NCBI RefSeq assembly: GCF_010723735.1
Contig: NZ_BLLB01000002.1
Coordinates: forward strand, 5,084,001 to 5,148,000
Reading direction: 5' to 3'
Origin: Mycolicibacterium hippocampi
GTDB taxonomy: Bacteria; Actinomycetota; Actinomycetes; Mycobacteriales; Mycobacteriaceae
DNA: 64,000 nucleotides
Within the stretch, counting starts at the first letter, position 1; each line of letters opens with the position of its first letter. The translations under genes were made by a program, and so were the position numbers. The notes beneath the pieces were generated by a model. The model ran no database searches, was not told where the DNA came from, and saw only the letters and a program-made list of their open reading frames with translations. Positions 53,007 to 61,054 of this stretch are shown here, one piece after another.

Positions 53007-53697
53007 CAACGATCTCCTTCAGCCAGGTCACCATCTCGCATGGTGAGTCGGACGGACGGACGGCCCCGGACACGACGTGCCCGAAACACACCGCACGCAG
53101 CACACGGTCGGCGAACTCCTCGACATCTCCCCACGGCAGATACGGACGCGAGATCAGCATCGCCGCGACCCCGTGAGCTGCGGTCCACAGCTCCAGAGCG
53201 AGCATCGTGGCGTCGCCCGGAGGATAGATTCCCTGGTCGATCAGAGCCTGCACCGACGCACGCATGTGGACGAACGCCGAAATGTTCAGTGTCGTGTCGA
53301 CGTCGCTGCCGGGGTGCCCCTCCCCCATGGTCGCAATGCGGTACAGCTCTGGGGTTTTCAGCGCGAAGCGCACGTACGCCAATCCCTGGGCCCGCAACAC
53401 GTCGACCGTGGATGCGCCACCGGTTTGGCCTGCGTGACCGGCGACTTCCTGCATCTCTGCGTCGAGCTTTTCGAAGTACTGCACGCACACCGCATCCAAC
53501 AGCGCGTCCTTGTCGGCGAAGTGCAGGTAGATCGACGGCGGGGTGACCCCGACCCGTTGCGCCACCGACCGGATCGAAACTGCTTTCGCGTCACCGGTTT
53601 CCAACAGCAGATCGGTGGTGGCGCCCAGGATCTCTTCTCTGAGCTGATCGCCCGAGCCCCGGGGGGCGCGGTGCCGCCGCAGGCGCTGGACGGTCAC
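52987..53697 (-). CDS. TetR-family regulator of the mmpL operon
   Basis: 236-aa TetR repressor: helix-turn-helix VSIRSVAQRVGVTPPSIYLHFADKDALLDAV and a ligand-binding helical body with a TetR_C WHG-type end. GTG 53697 follows the mmpL stop by one nucleotide. A near-perfect palindrome in the mmpL promoter is the likely operator. It probably senses a lipid or drug exported by MmpL; ligand unknown. Confidence 0.88.
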   Translation of the reverse strand: MTVQRLRRHRAPRGSGDQLREEILGATTDLLLETGDAKAVSIRSVAQRVGVTPPSIYLHFADKDALLDAVCVQYFEKLDAEMQEVAGHAGQTGGASTVDVLRAQGLAYVRFALKTPELYRIATMGEGHPGSDVDTTLNISAFVHMRASVQALIDQGIYPPGDATMLALELWTAAHGVAAMLISRPYLPWGDVEEFADRVLRAVCFGHVVSGAVRPSDSPCEMVTWLKEIVDERHRR

Positions 53698-53698
53698 G

Positions 53699-56053
53699 CT
53701 AACCGGCTTCTCGTCCCGATGCGACGCGGTCGCCGGCCGGAGGCGGGCCCGGTGCTCGATCGTCGTCGACGTTCTCGCTGAAGCCGATTCGTTCGTGCAG
53801 CCGGGCCAATGGTTTGGGAGCCCACCAGTTCCAGCGACCCAGCATGTGCATGAAGGACGGCAGCAGCAGCATCCGGACCAGCGTGGCGTCGGCCAAGATC
53901 GCCAGCGTGAGGCCGACACCGAACATCCGCATGAACGCCACTTTAGCCGTGATCAACGCCGCGAAAGAGATCGACATCACCAGTGCCGCGGCGGTGACGA
54001 CACGACCGGTTCTGGCAAGCCCGAGGGCGACGCTCTCGTCGTTGTCCGCGGCGGTCTGCCCGGATTTGAGCCAGTACTCGCGGATCCGCGAGATGAGGAA
54101 CACCTCGTAGTCCATGGACAGGCCGAACGCGATGCAGAACAACAGCACCGGCATGTTGGCCACCAGAGTGCCGGTGGGTGTGGTGCCCAGTGCTCCGAGG
54201 TGGCCTTCCTGGAATATCCACACCAGGGCGCCGAACGCCGCGGTCAAGGACAAGACGTTGAGCACCAAGGCTTTCAGCGGCAGCACAACGCTTCCGGTGA
54301 GCAGGAAGAGCAGCACGAACGTGATCGCGGCGATGATGGCGAGAACCATCGGCAGCCGGGAGGTGATGGCACCGGCACTGTCCCGGTTGATCTGGGCGAG
54401 GCCGGTCAGCTGCGCCTGCTGACCGGCGGGTGGCTCCACCGAGTGCAACCGGTCGAGCTGGGCCTCGGAAGCGTCGGTGAACAGCGGCGCCGAGCTGGCC
54501 ACGGTGAAAAACGCGCTGCCGTCGGTCCAACCGGTGGCAGCCGACGGCGGACCGGACACAGCTCCGTCGACGAACGTGCCGCCCGGGGCGGAGACCGAGG
54601 AGACGTCCTGGACACGGGAGAGTTCGGCGGCGTAGTCGTCGAGCGCGTCAGGGCGGACGCCGTCTGTGCTCGGCAGCACGACAGTGACATTCGTCGAGGA
54701 GTCGACGGCGAAGTCCTCCCGCAGCGCGTCGCCGATCTGGCGTGCCGACGCCGACTGGGGAAGCACCCTGTCGTCGGGAAAGCCCCATTTGGCGCCGAGG
54801 AACGGGACACCGAGCAGCACCAACAGCGCGACGACCGCGAAACCGATCGGCACCGACCGCCGCATCACGAACTTCGTCGATCGGTACCAGAACATCTGCT
54901 CGATCGGCCTGGGCGCGGGCTCGGGCCTACGAAAGATGCGCCGCAGCAGCTTGCGCACATCCAGCGAGTCCAACCGGTCGCCGGCGAGAACGATTGCGGC
55001 CGGTGCCACCACGATTGCCGCCAGCGCCGCGAACCCGACCACGGCGATGCCCGCGTAGGCGAACGATTTCAGGAAGTACATCGGGAACAGCACCATCGCC
55101 ACCATGGCCAGAGCGACCGTCATCGCCGAGAACAGCACAGTGCGGCCTGCGGTCACCATGGTGCGCACCAGCGCGCGGTTCCGCTCGGCGGAGCCGATCA
55201 AAGGGCCAGAGTCGGCGGAGCCGATCAAAGGGCCGGAGTCGGCGGAGCCGATCAAAGGGCCGGAGTCGGCGAGTTCGTCGCGGTATCGGCTGATGATCAG
55301 CAGCGTGTAGTCGATCGCCAACGCGAGGCCCATCGCGATCGTCAGGTTCAGCGCGAAGATCGAGACGTCGGTGACCATCGTGACGGCGCGCAACACCGCC
55401 ATGGAGCCCAGGATCGCGAACGCGCCGACAGCCAGCGGCAGCGCGGCGGCGAGCAAACCGCCGAACACCCACACCAGCACGACGAAGCTCAGCGGGATCG
55501 CGATGGCTTCCATCGTCAGCAGGTCTTTTTCACTCTGGGTGTTGATCTGCACGTAGGTCATCGCGACGCCACCGGCCCGCACGGTGACCCCGTCCCGGTC
55601 GTGGACGAGTTCGTCCGTCAGTTCCTTCGCGTGCCGCTGGGCGACGCTCTCGCCACCGGTGATGCCCGCGACGATCAGGCCGGTCCTGCCGTCCTCGCTG
55701 ATCAGTGGCGCGGTCGCGGCAGGCGGCGCGGTCCACGCGGAGGTGATGTTCGCGACGTACGGGGAGCGCTCCAGCCGGGCGGCGATATCGGTGCCGGCGT
55801 CCGTCGCCGCGGCTCCCTCGACGCCATCCGCGGAGGTCACGCTGATCACCAGTTCCATGTCGCCCTGACCGAACTTGTCGACCAGCAGCGCGGTGGCGTT
55901 GGCAGACTCCGACGTCGGATCCTGGAAGCCGCCGGCGGACAGGTGTTGGGTCACGGGCACGCCGAAGATTCCGCAGCCGATCATCATCAGCAGCGCGGCG
56001 ACGAGGATGCGCCGCGGTGCTGCGATGGCGGTCGAAGCGATGCGCTGGAGCAC
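53699..56053 (-). CDS. mmpL13: MmpL13-like RND transporter
   Basis: 784-aa MmpL/RND transporter exporting an envelope lipid or glycolipid. Both proton-relay Asp-Tyr pairs are present: GLALAIDYTLLIISR (first half) and IAFGLSMDYEVFLISRI (second half). About 12 helices with two periplasmic domains. GTG 56053 follows AAGGAGG. In M. tuberculosis this locus is split into mmpL13a and mmpL13b (recalled); here it is one intact gene. A 9-residue unit (ADSGPLIGS) repeated three times in the loop after the first DY pair adds 27 residues to the cytoplasmic side. Confidence 0.88.
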   Translation of the reverse strand: MLQRIASTAIAAPRRILVAALLMMIGCGIFGVPVTQHLSAGGFQDPTSESANATALLVDKFGQGDMELVISVTSADGVEGAAATDAGTDIAARLERSPYVANITSAWTAPPAATAPLISEDGRTGLIVAGITGGESVAQRHAKELTDELVHDRDGVTVRAGGVAMTYVQINTQSEKDLLTMEAIAIPLSFVVLVWVFGGLLAAALPLAVGAFAILGSMAVLRAVTMVTDVSIFALNLTIAMGLALAIDYTLLIISRYRDELADSGPLIGSADSGPLIGSADSGPLIGSAERNRALVRTMVTAGRTVLFSAMTVALAMVAMVLFPMYFLKSFAYAGIAVVGFAALAAIVVAPAAIVLAGDRLDSLDVRKLLRRIFRRPEPAPRPIEQMFWYRSTKFVMRRSVPIGFAVVALLVLLGVPFLGAKWGFPDDRVLPQSASARQIGDALREDFAVDSSTNVTVVLPSTDGVRPDALDDYAAELSRVQDVSSVSAPGGTFVDGAVSGPPSAATGWTDGSAFFTVASSAPLFTDASEAQLDRLHSVEPPAGQQAQLTGLAQINRDSAGAITSRLPMVLAIIAAITFVLLFLLTGSVVLPLKALVLNVLSLTAAFGALVWIFQEGHLGALGTTPTGTLVANMPVLLFCIAFGLSMDYEVFLISRIREYWLKSGQTAADNDESVALGLARTGRVVTAAALVMSISFAALITAKVAFMRMFGVGLTLAILADATLVRMLLLPSFMHMLGRWNWWAPKPLARLHERIGFSENVDDDRAPGPPPAGDRVASGREAG
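55185..55265. repeat. Three 27-bp tandem repeats in mmpL
   Basis: Units 55185-55211, 55212-55238 and 55239-55265 differ at one base (A or G in the first unit); a partial fourth begins at 55266. They encode repeated ADSGPLIGS between membrane helices 4 and 5. A multiple of three, so copy number can change without breaking the frame. Confidence 0.92.
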
Positions 56054-56077
56054 AGGCCCCCTCCTTGGATATCGCCG

Positions 56078-56100
56078 CTAAGTTATCAACGATAAGTTAG
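56078..56100. promoter_or_regulatory. TetR-type palindromic operator
   Basis: CTAAGTTATC-AAC-GATAAGTTAG: 9 of 10 arm bases are complementary around a 3-nt spacer, 25 nt upstream of the mmpL GTG and between mmpL and the divergent DoxX gene. A TetR gene lies in the mmpL operon, so autoregulation is the natural reading. Confidence 0.7.
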
Positions 56101-56202
56101 TGGGTCAATGGCGTGCGATGAGTTTGGGGGCAGTTCCGAGTCGACATGATCATGAACCAGCCCGCTGCACAGAATTCGGCTCCGGCGATAGATTCGTCCA
56201 CG

Positions 56203-56736
56203 ATGACGACCGAACAAGAGACCCCCTCGACATCTGGTGGCGGCGACATCGGCCTACTGCTGCTGCGACTCGGCGTGGGCGCAGCCCTCCTTCAGGCCGG
56301 ACTGATCAAGGCCATGGACTTCTCCACCACGTCCCAGTTCATGGCCGATGCCGGCTGGCGGCTGCCGAAGTTCGCGGCGTTCATGGTGACCGCGGCGGAG
56401 ACGCTGGGCGGCATCGGCCTGCTGCTCGGAGCGCTCACCCCGCTGGCGGCTAGTGCCGCGGTCGGCTCCATGCTCTGCGCGTGGTCGGTGAATGTCTCCG
56501 GTTCGGCTTTCTGGTCCGAACCGTTCAACATCCCGTTCCTGATCGGCGTCGGCGCGCTCGCGCTGCTGTTCACCGGGGCGGGCGGTTACTCCGTCGACCG
56601 CCTGGCCTTCGACCGTCCGCACTGGCCGAAGCGGGTCGCCGTCGTGCTGCTGGTCATTGCGTTCGCGGCAGCTGTGCTGACCTGGGTCGCGCTGTACGGC
56701 GTCAACCCGATCCACCTCACGACACCGACTCCGTGA
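56203..56736 (+). CDS. DoxX-family membrane protein
   Basis: 177-aa DoxX protein with four helices: DIGLLLLRLGVGAALLQAGLIKAMD, LPKFAAFMVTAAETLGGIGLLLGAL, and two more. In mycobacteria DoxX relatives link thiol and radical defence at the membrane. ATG 56203 is directly before the conserved core; in-frame ATGs at 56146 and 56152 could add 17-19 residues. Shares the divergent promoter region with mmpL, so the same TetR may control it. Confidence 0.82.
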   Translation: MTTEQETPSTSGGGDIGLLLLRLGVGAALLQAGLIKAMDFSTTSQFMADAGWRLPKFAAFMVTAAETLGGIGLLLGALTPLAASAAVGSMLCAWSVNVSGSAFWSEPFNIPFLIGVGALALLFTGAGGYSVDRLAFDRPHWPKRVAVVLLVIAFAAAVLTWVALYGVNPIHLTTPTP

Positions 56737-56764
56737 GGGCTACCAGCCAGTAGCTCACCGACCC

Positions 56765-56776
56765 TACCGAGCGGTA
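56765..56776. promoter_or_regulatory. Short palindrome upstream of small gene
   Basis: TACCG-AG-CGGTA, 5-bp perfect arms, 29 nt after doxX and 68 nt before the 43-aa frame. This shape is common for TetR operators. Weak on its own. Confidence 0.3.
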
Positions 56777-56843
56777 AGGATTGCCACCATTTTCCGAATC
56801 GCGGCTCACAGATTCCTTAATGGTCGTGGTTACTGTTCAGTAC

Positions 56844-56975
56844 ATGTGGATCGACGACACCAGTGCTGATGTCATCAAGGTTGACTTCGAGGCTCTCTAC
56901 CACGGCGATGTCCTGGTAGAGGGAGTCACCGCGGAGCAGCTCGACGACGAGCACGCCCTACCCACCGCAGTGTGA
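56844..56975 (+). CDS. 43-aa acidic protein, candidate
   Basis: Short frame MWIDDTSADVIKVDFEALYHG with 9 acidic residues, ATG 56844; an in-frame ATG at 56820 adds 8 residues (MVVVTVQY). No ribosome site is visible, so leaderless initiation is possible. It is followed three nt later by a strong hairpin, which suggests a real transcript unit. No family recognised. Confidence 0.4.
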   Translation: MWIDDTSADVIKVDFEALYHGDVLVEGVTAEQLDDEHALPTAV

Positions 56976-56977
56976 AA

Positions 56978-57004
56978 AACGCGTGCCCCACCGGGGCGCG
57001 CGTT
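56978..57004 (+). terminator. Hairpin terminator after the small gene
   Basis: Left arm 56978-56989 and right arm 56993-57004 pair over 11 of 12 positions around a 3-nt loop, beginning 3 nt after the stop. No T-run. Placed between convergent genes. Confidence 0.6.
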
Positions 57005-57079
57005 CCTCGCTGATCGGTTGCCGGACGCCGGCGTGCGCTCCGTCTGGATGCGCCCCGACGTCTGCGTCGCATCTACCGG

Positions 57080-58078
57080 CTACACCGTCGCCTTCTCCGC
57101 GGCCGGTGCCAGCATGTCCGCCAGTCGCCCGCTGATCAAGCTCTCGGCCTCGCCGACAATGCGTGCGACCAGGTCGCCGACCGTCGGGATGTCGTTGATC
57201 AGTCCCATGGCCGTGCCCACCGTCCAGATGCCGGCGTCGATGTCGCCGTCATCGAACACCTTGCGACCGCGCACCCCCGCGACAAGGTCCTTGACGTCGG
57301 AGAACTGACCGCCATCGGCGAGGATCTCCACCACCTCACGCGACACCGCGTTCGAGGCCACCCGGGCAGTGTTGTGCAGGCTGCGGAAGATCAACTCGGT
57401 CCCCCGCTCGTCACCGGCGACGATGGCTTCCTTGACGTTGTCATGGATGCAGGACTCCACGGTGCACATGAACCGGGAACCCATGTTGATGCCGTCGGCG
57501 CCGAGTGCCAGCGCAGCGACCAGTCCGCGGGCGTCGGCGAAGCCGCCCGAGGCGATCATCGGGATCTCGATCTTGTCGGCCGCGGCCGGGATCAGCACCA
57601 GCCCCGGGATGTCGTCCTCACCCGGATGCCCGGCGCACTCGAAACCGTCGATGCTGATGCCGTCCACACCGAGGCTCTGCGCCTTGACCGCGTGCCGCAC
57701 CGACGTGCACTTGTGCAACACCTTGATGCCGTTGTCGTGGAACATCGGCAGGTGCGGCGCGGGGTTGGAACCCGCGGTCTCGACGATCTTGATGCCGGCG
57801 TCGACGATCACCTGGCGGTACTCGTCATACGGCGGTGGGTTGATCGCCGGCAGGATCGTCAGGTTCACCCCGAACGGCTTGTCGGTCAGATCCCGCGTCC
57901 TGGCGATCTCGTTGGCCAGATCCGCAGGCGTCGACTGGGTCAGCGCGGTGATAAAGCCCAGGCCACCCGCATTGGCCACCGCCGCGACCAGTTCCGCGCG
58001 GCCGACCCACTGCATACCGCCCTGGGCGATCGGATGCTCCACACCGAAGGTCTCGGTGAACTTCGTGGTGATGCTCAT
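57080..58078 (-). CDS. Nitronate monooxygenase-like FMN enzyme
   Basis: 332-aa TIM-barrel flavoenzyme of the 2-nitropropane dioxygenase/nitronate monooxygenase family: EHPIAQGGMQWVGRAELVAAVANAGGLGFI, SIDGFECAGHPGEDD, MIASGGFADARGLVAALALGADGINMGSRF. May oxidise nitronates, or act as an NADH:quinone reductase, as some mycobacterial members do. ATG 58078 follows GGGAGCACAC. Third gene of an mcr-SDR-NMO operon, 28 nt after the dehydrogenase. Confidence 0.88.
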   Translation of the reverse strand: MSITTKFTETFGVEHPIAQGGMQWVGRAELVAAVANAGGLGFITALTQSTPADLANEIARTRDLTDKPFGVNLTILPAINPPPYDEYRQVIVDAGIKIVETAGSNPAPHLPMFHDNGIKVLHKCTSVRHAVKAQSLGVDGISIDGFECAGHPGEDDIPGLVLIPAAADKIEIPMIASGGFADARGLVAALALGADGINMGSRFMCTVESCIHDNVKEAIVAGDERGTELIFRSLHNTARVASNAVSREVVEILADGGQFSDVKDLVAGVRGRKVFDDGDIDAGIWTVGTAMGLINDIPTVGDLVARIVGEAESLISGRLADMLAPAAEKATV

Positions 58079-58106
58079 GTGTGCTCCCTGCTCTTCGCGC
58101 AAGCGC

Positions 58107-58859
58107 TCATCGCGGCGCCATCCGGATGGCGCCGTCGAGGCGGATCACCTCGCCGTTGAGCATCGGGTTCTCCACGATGTGCACGGCCAGCGCGCCGTAC
58201 TCGTCCGGGTCACCCAGGCGCGCCGGGTGCGGCACCTGCTTGCCCAGCGAGGCCTGGGCCTCCTCGGGCAGCGAACCCAGCAGCGGCGTCTTGAACAGAC
58301 CCGGGGCGATCGTGACGACGCGGATGAACTCGCGGGCGAGGTCACGGGCGATCGGGAGGGTCATGCCGACCACGCCGCCCTTGGAGGCGGAGTAGGCGGC
58401 CTGGCCGATCTGCCCGTCGAACGCCGCCACCGAGGCGGTGTTGACGATGACGCCGCGCTCCTCGCCAAGAGGTTCGGTCTTGGCGATGCGCTCGGCCGAG
58501 AGGCGCAGCACATTGAAGGTGCCGATCAGGTTGACCTGGATCACCGCGTTGAAGTAGTCGAGCGGGAACGGTCCGTCCTTGCCCAGTGTCTTGATCGCGT
58601 TGCCGATGCCGGCGCAGTTGACGTTGATCCGCAGCGGACCCATCTCCTCGGCGGCGTCGAGCGCGGCCGTGACCTGCTCCGGGTCGGTCACGTTGGCCTC
58701 GACGAACTTGGCACGCGAGCCAAGTTCCTTGACCACGTCCTCGCCTTTGAGGTCGATCACGACGACCGACGCTCCCCGGTCGAGCAGTCGCTTCGTCGTC
58801 GCGAGTCCGAGCCCGGACGCACCTCCGGTGACGACGGCTACGGCGTCTTTGATCTCCAC
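58107..58859 (-). CDS. SDR-family 3-hydroxyacyl-CoA dehydrogenase-like
   Basis: 250-aa short-chain dehydrogenase (Rv1144-like): Rossmann TGGASGLG, N-A-G motif VNCAGIG, catalytic Ser-Tyr-Lys in NTASVAAF and AAYSASKGG. Resembles 3-hydroxyacyl-CoA (type II, HSD17B10-like) dehydrogenases, so NAD-dependent oxidation of a branched or sterol-derived acyl-CoA is plausible beside mcr. Second gene of the operon, 22 nt after mcr. Confidence 0.9.
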   Translation of the reverse strand: MEIKDAVAVVTGGASGLGLATTKRLLDRGASVVVIDLKGEDVVKELGSRAKFVEANVTDPEQVTAALDAAEEMGPLRINVNCAGIGNAIKTLGKDGPFPLDYFNAVIQVNLIGTFNVLRLSAERIAKTEPLGEERGVIVNTASVAAFDGQIGQAAYSASKGGVVGMTLPIARDLAREFIRVVTIAPGLFKTPLLGSLPEEAQASLGKQVPHPARLGDPDEYGALAVHIVENPMLNGEVIRLDGAIRMAPR

Positions 58860-58881
58860 AGATCGGTTCCTTTCTCTATTC

Positions 58882-59976
58882 TTAAACCCATTCCTGCAGA
58901 ACAGCTTCGGTGTCAGCTCCGGGCACCCCGGGCGGCTTCGGCGCGGCCGGAGCGCTGCGGGAGAACCGCGGCGCGGGCGCCGGGTACAGGTAGTCGTTCT
59001 CGCGGTAGAAGGTGTCGCGCTCGGTGTTGTGCGACTCGGACTCGACCTCGTCGAACGACAGCACCGGCGTCACGCACGCGTCGGTGCCGGCGAAGACGCC
59101 GGCCCAGTGATCGCGGTCGTGGGCGGCGAACGCCTCGGTGAGCCGGGCCCGCAGTTCGGGCCAGCGGCTCATGTCGTTCTGGTCGGGCAGCTCGGCCGGG
59201 TCGAGGCCGACACCGGTGAGCATCTCGGCGTAGAACTGCGGCTCGATGGCACCCACCGCGACGTGACGGCCGTCGGCGCAGGTGTAGGTGTCGTAGTACG
59301 GGGCACCGGTGTCGAGCATGTTGACGCCACGTTCGTCGCTCCACATGCCCATCCCGCGGAATGCCCACATCATCATCGAGAGCACGCTCGAGCCGTCCAC
59401 CATCGCGGCGTCGACCACCTGGCCCTCGCCGGAGCGTTCCCGCTCCCATAAGGCCGAGAGCACGCCGACGAGCAGGAACATCGACCCACCGCCGAAGTCA
59501 CCGACGAGGTTCAGCGGCGGCACCGGCCGTTCACCGGCCCGCCCGATCGCGTGCAGTGTTCCGTTGAGCGAGATGTAGTTGATGTCGTGGCCGGCCTGCT
59601 GGGCACGCGGGCCGTCCTGACCCCACCCGGTCATCCGCGCGTAGATGAGCTTGCTGTTGACCTTCGCGCAGTCCTCGGGGCCGAGGCCCAGACGTTCGGT
59701 GACACCGGGCCGGAAGCCCTCGATCAGCACGTCGGCCTTGGCCACCAACTGCAGCACCAGGTCGCGACCCTCGTCGCTCTTGAGGTTGGCCGTCACCGAT
59801 CGCCGATTGCGGAGAAGGTAGTCGCCACCCGGCTTGGTCGCAGGTCCGGGACCCTTTCCCGGACGCTCGATGCGAACCACGTCCGCGCCGAGGTCACCGA
59901 GAATCATCGCCGCGTGCGGTCCCGGGCCGATACCGGCGAGTTCCACGACGCGCAGCCCTTGCAGTGGTCCAGCCAT
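58882..59976 (-). CDS. mcr: Alpha-methylacyl-CoA racemase Mcr
   Basis: 364-aa CoA-transferase-family III racemase, interconverting (R)- and (S)-2-methylacyl-CoA so that methyl-branched chains, as in cholesterol or phytanate side chains, can enter beta-oxidation. Very similar in sequence to M. tuberculosis Mcr: start MAGPLQGLRVVELAGIGPGPHAAM. The catalytic His (GHDINYI), Asp (VGDFGGG) and Glu (GAIEPQFY) are all present. ATG 59976. Divergent from the enoyl-CoA hydratase gene, 106 nt away. Confidence 0.95.
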   Translation of the reverse strand: MAGPLQGLRVVELAGIGPGPHAAMILGDLGADVVRIERPGKGPGPATKPGGDYLLRNRRSVTANLKSDEGRDLVLQLVAKADVLIEGFRPGVTERLGLGPEDCAKVNSKLIYARMTGWGQDGPRAQQAGHDINYISLNGTLHAIGRAGERPVPPLNLVGDFGGGSMFLLVGVLSALWERERSGEGQVVDAAMVDGSSVLSMMMWAFRGMGMWSDERGVNMLDTGAPYYDTYTCADGRHVAVGAIEPQFYAEMLTGVGLDPAELPDQNDMSRWPELRARLTEAFAAHDRDHWAGVFAGTDACVTPVLSFDEVESESHNTERDTFYRENDYLYPAPAPRFSRSAPAAPKPPGVPGADTEAVLQEWV

Positions 59977-60026
59977 GCCAAACCGCCCTTCATCAGAATC
60001 GCTCAGTTGACCGCCGACATAGCTTA

Positions 60027-60042
60027 CTTGTATAACCAAGTC
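60027..60042. promoter_or_regulatory. Inverted repeat between mcr and echA-like gene
   Basis: ACTTG-N6-CAAGT lies midway between the divergent starts, with TATAAC in the centre that could also be a -10 element. A lipid-responsive repressor site shared by both operons is possible. Confidence 0.35.
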
Positions 60043-60082
60043 GACCGGCCACGGGGCATCGACCCCAGATGAGGGGACGTGC

Positions 60083-60904
60083 ATGACGACCATCGATTCC
60101 GGCGCCAACACATACGCGGGCTTCGACGACCTGACGATCTCACTGGACGCCGGTGTCCTCACCGTGACGTTGAACCGGCCGGAGAGCCTCAACTCGCTCA
60201 CCGCCCCGATGCTGAGCACCTTCGCCGACACCCTGGAGCGCGCCGCGGGTGACCCGCAGGTGCGGGTGGTCCGCATCGGTGGAGCCGGCCGGGGTTTCTC
60301 CTCCGGCGCGGGAATCAGCGAGGAAGACCACTCCAACCCCGGCGCCGCCGGAACACCGGCCGACGTGCTGGACGCGGCCAATCGCTGCATCCGCGCGATC
60401 GTGAACCTCCCGCAGCCGGCCGTCGCCGTGGTGCATGGCGCCGCCGCCGGTGTCGGAGCCTCCCTGGCACTGGCGTGTGACATCGTATTGGCCTCGGAGA
60501 AGGCCTTTTTCATGCTGGCGTTCACCAAGATCGGTTTGATGCCCGACGGTGGGGCCTCGGCCCTGATCGCCGCGGCGGTGGGCCGGATCCGCGCCATGCG
60601 AATGGCATTGCTCGCCGAGCGCATCTCGGCGGCCGACGCGTACGGGTGGGGGTTGGTCAGCGCGGTTCATCCCGTCGAGGAGTTCGACGCCGCGGTCGAC
60701 CAGGTGATCGCCACGCTGGTGGCCGGCCCGGCGGTCGCACTGCGCAAGACGAAGGACGCGGTCAACGCCGCCACGCTGACCGAACTGGAGAGCGCGCTCG
60801 AACTCGAGAAGCAGGGCCAGTTGGCGCTGCTGGCGTCCAACGACTTCCGCGAGGGCACCAGAGCCTTCCAGCAGCGCAGGACCGCGAACTTCACCGACTC
60901 CTGA
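60083..60904 (+). CDS. echA10: Enoyl-CoA hydratase/isomerase (EchA10-like)
   Basis: 273-aa crotonase-fold enzyme that hydrates trans-2-enoyl-CoA. GAGRGFSSGAGISEED is the first oxyanion-hole segment and PAVAVVHGAAAGVGASLALACDIVLAS the second. The downstream catalytic Glu region (PDGGASALIAAAVGR) has Asp-Gly rather than the usual Glu, as in some isomerase/hydrolase branches, so the exact reaction is uncertain. GAGGGGACGTGC precedes ATG 60083. Named by synteny with Rv1142c. Confidence 0.85.
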   Translation: MTTIDSGANTYAGFDDLTISLDAGVLTVTLNRPESLNSLTAPMLSTFADTLERAAGDPQVRVVRIGGAGRGFSSGAGISEEDHSNPGAAGTPADVLDAANRCIRAIVNLPQPAVAVVHGAAAGVGASLALACDIVLASEKAFFMLAFTKIGLMPDGGASALIAAAVGRIRAMRMALLAERISAADAYGWGLVSAVHPVEEFDAAVDQVIATLVAGPAVALRKTKDAVNAATLTELESALELEKQGQLALLASNDFREGTRAFQQRRTANFTDS

Positions 60905-61054
60905 GGCGCGAGCCCGCTCTTTCATTGAGATTGCATACCTGGCGGAGAAGTGCGAGTGGGAGCCGCCGCCAGCGCAGTCTCACCGGCTGAGGGCTCCGGA
61001 TCCCGCACCAAAAATCGTTCGACGCGCACGCCGGGCGTCGGCGACCATCGGTGA

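Noticed and set aside
53795..56095. 766-aa open frame on the + strand opposite mmpL
   Set aside because: Extremely Arg/Gln/His-rich antisense of a membrane protein; the repeats in it are the mmpL tandem repeats.
57369..59141. 590-aa open frame on the + strand across two enzymes
   Set aside because: Runs antisense through the nitronate monooxygenase and SDR genes, both with clear active-site motifs.
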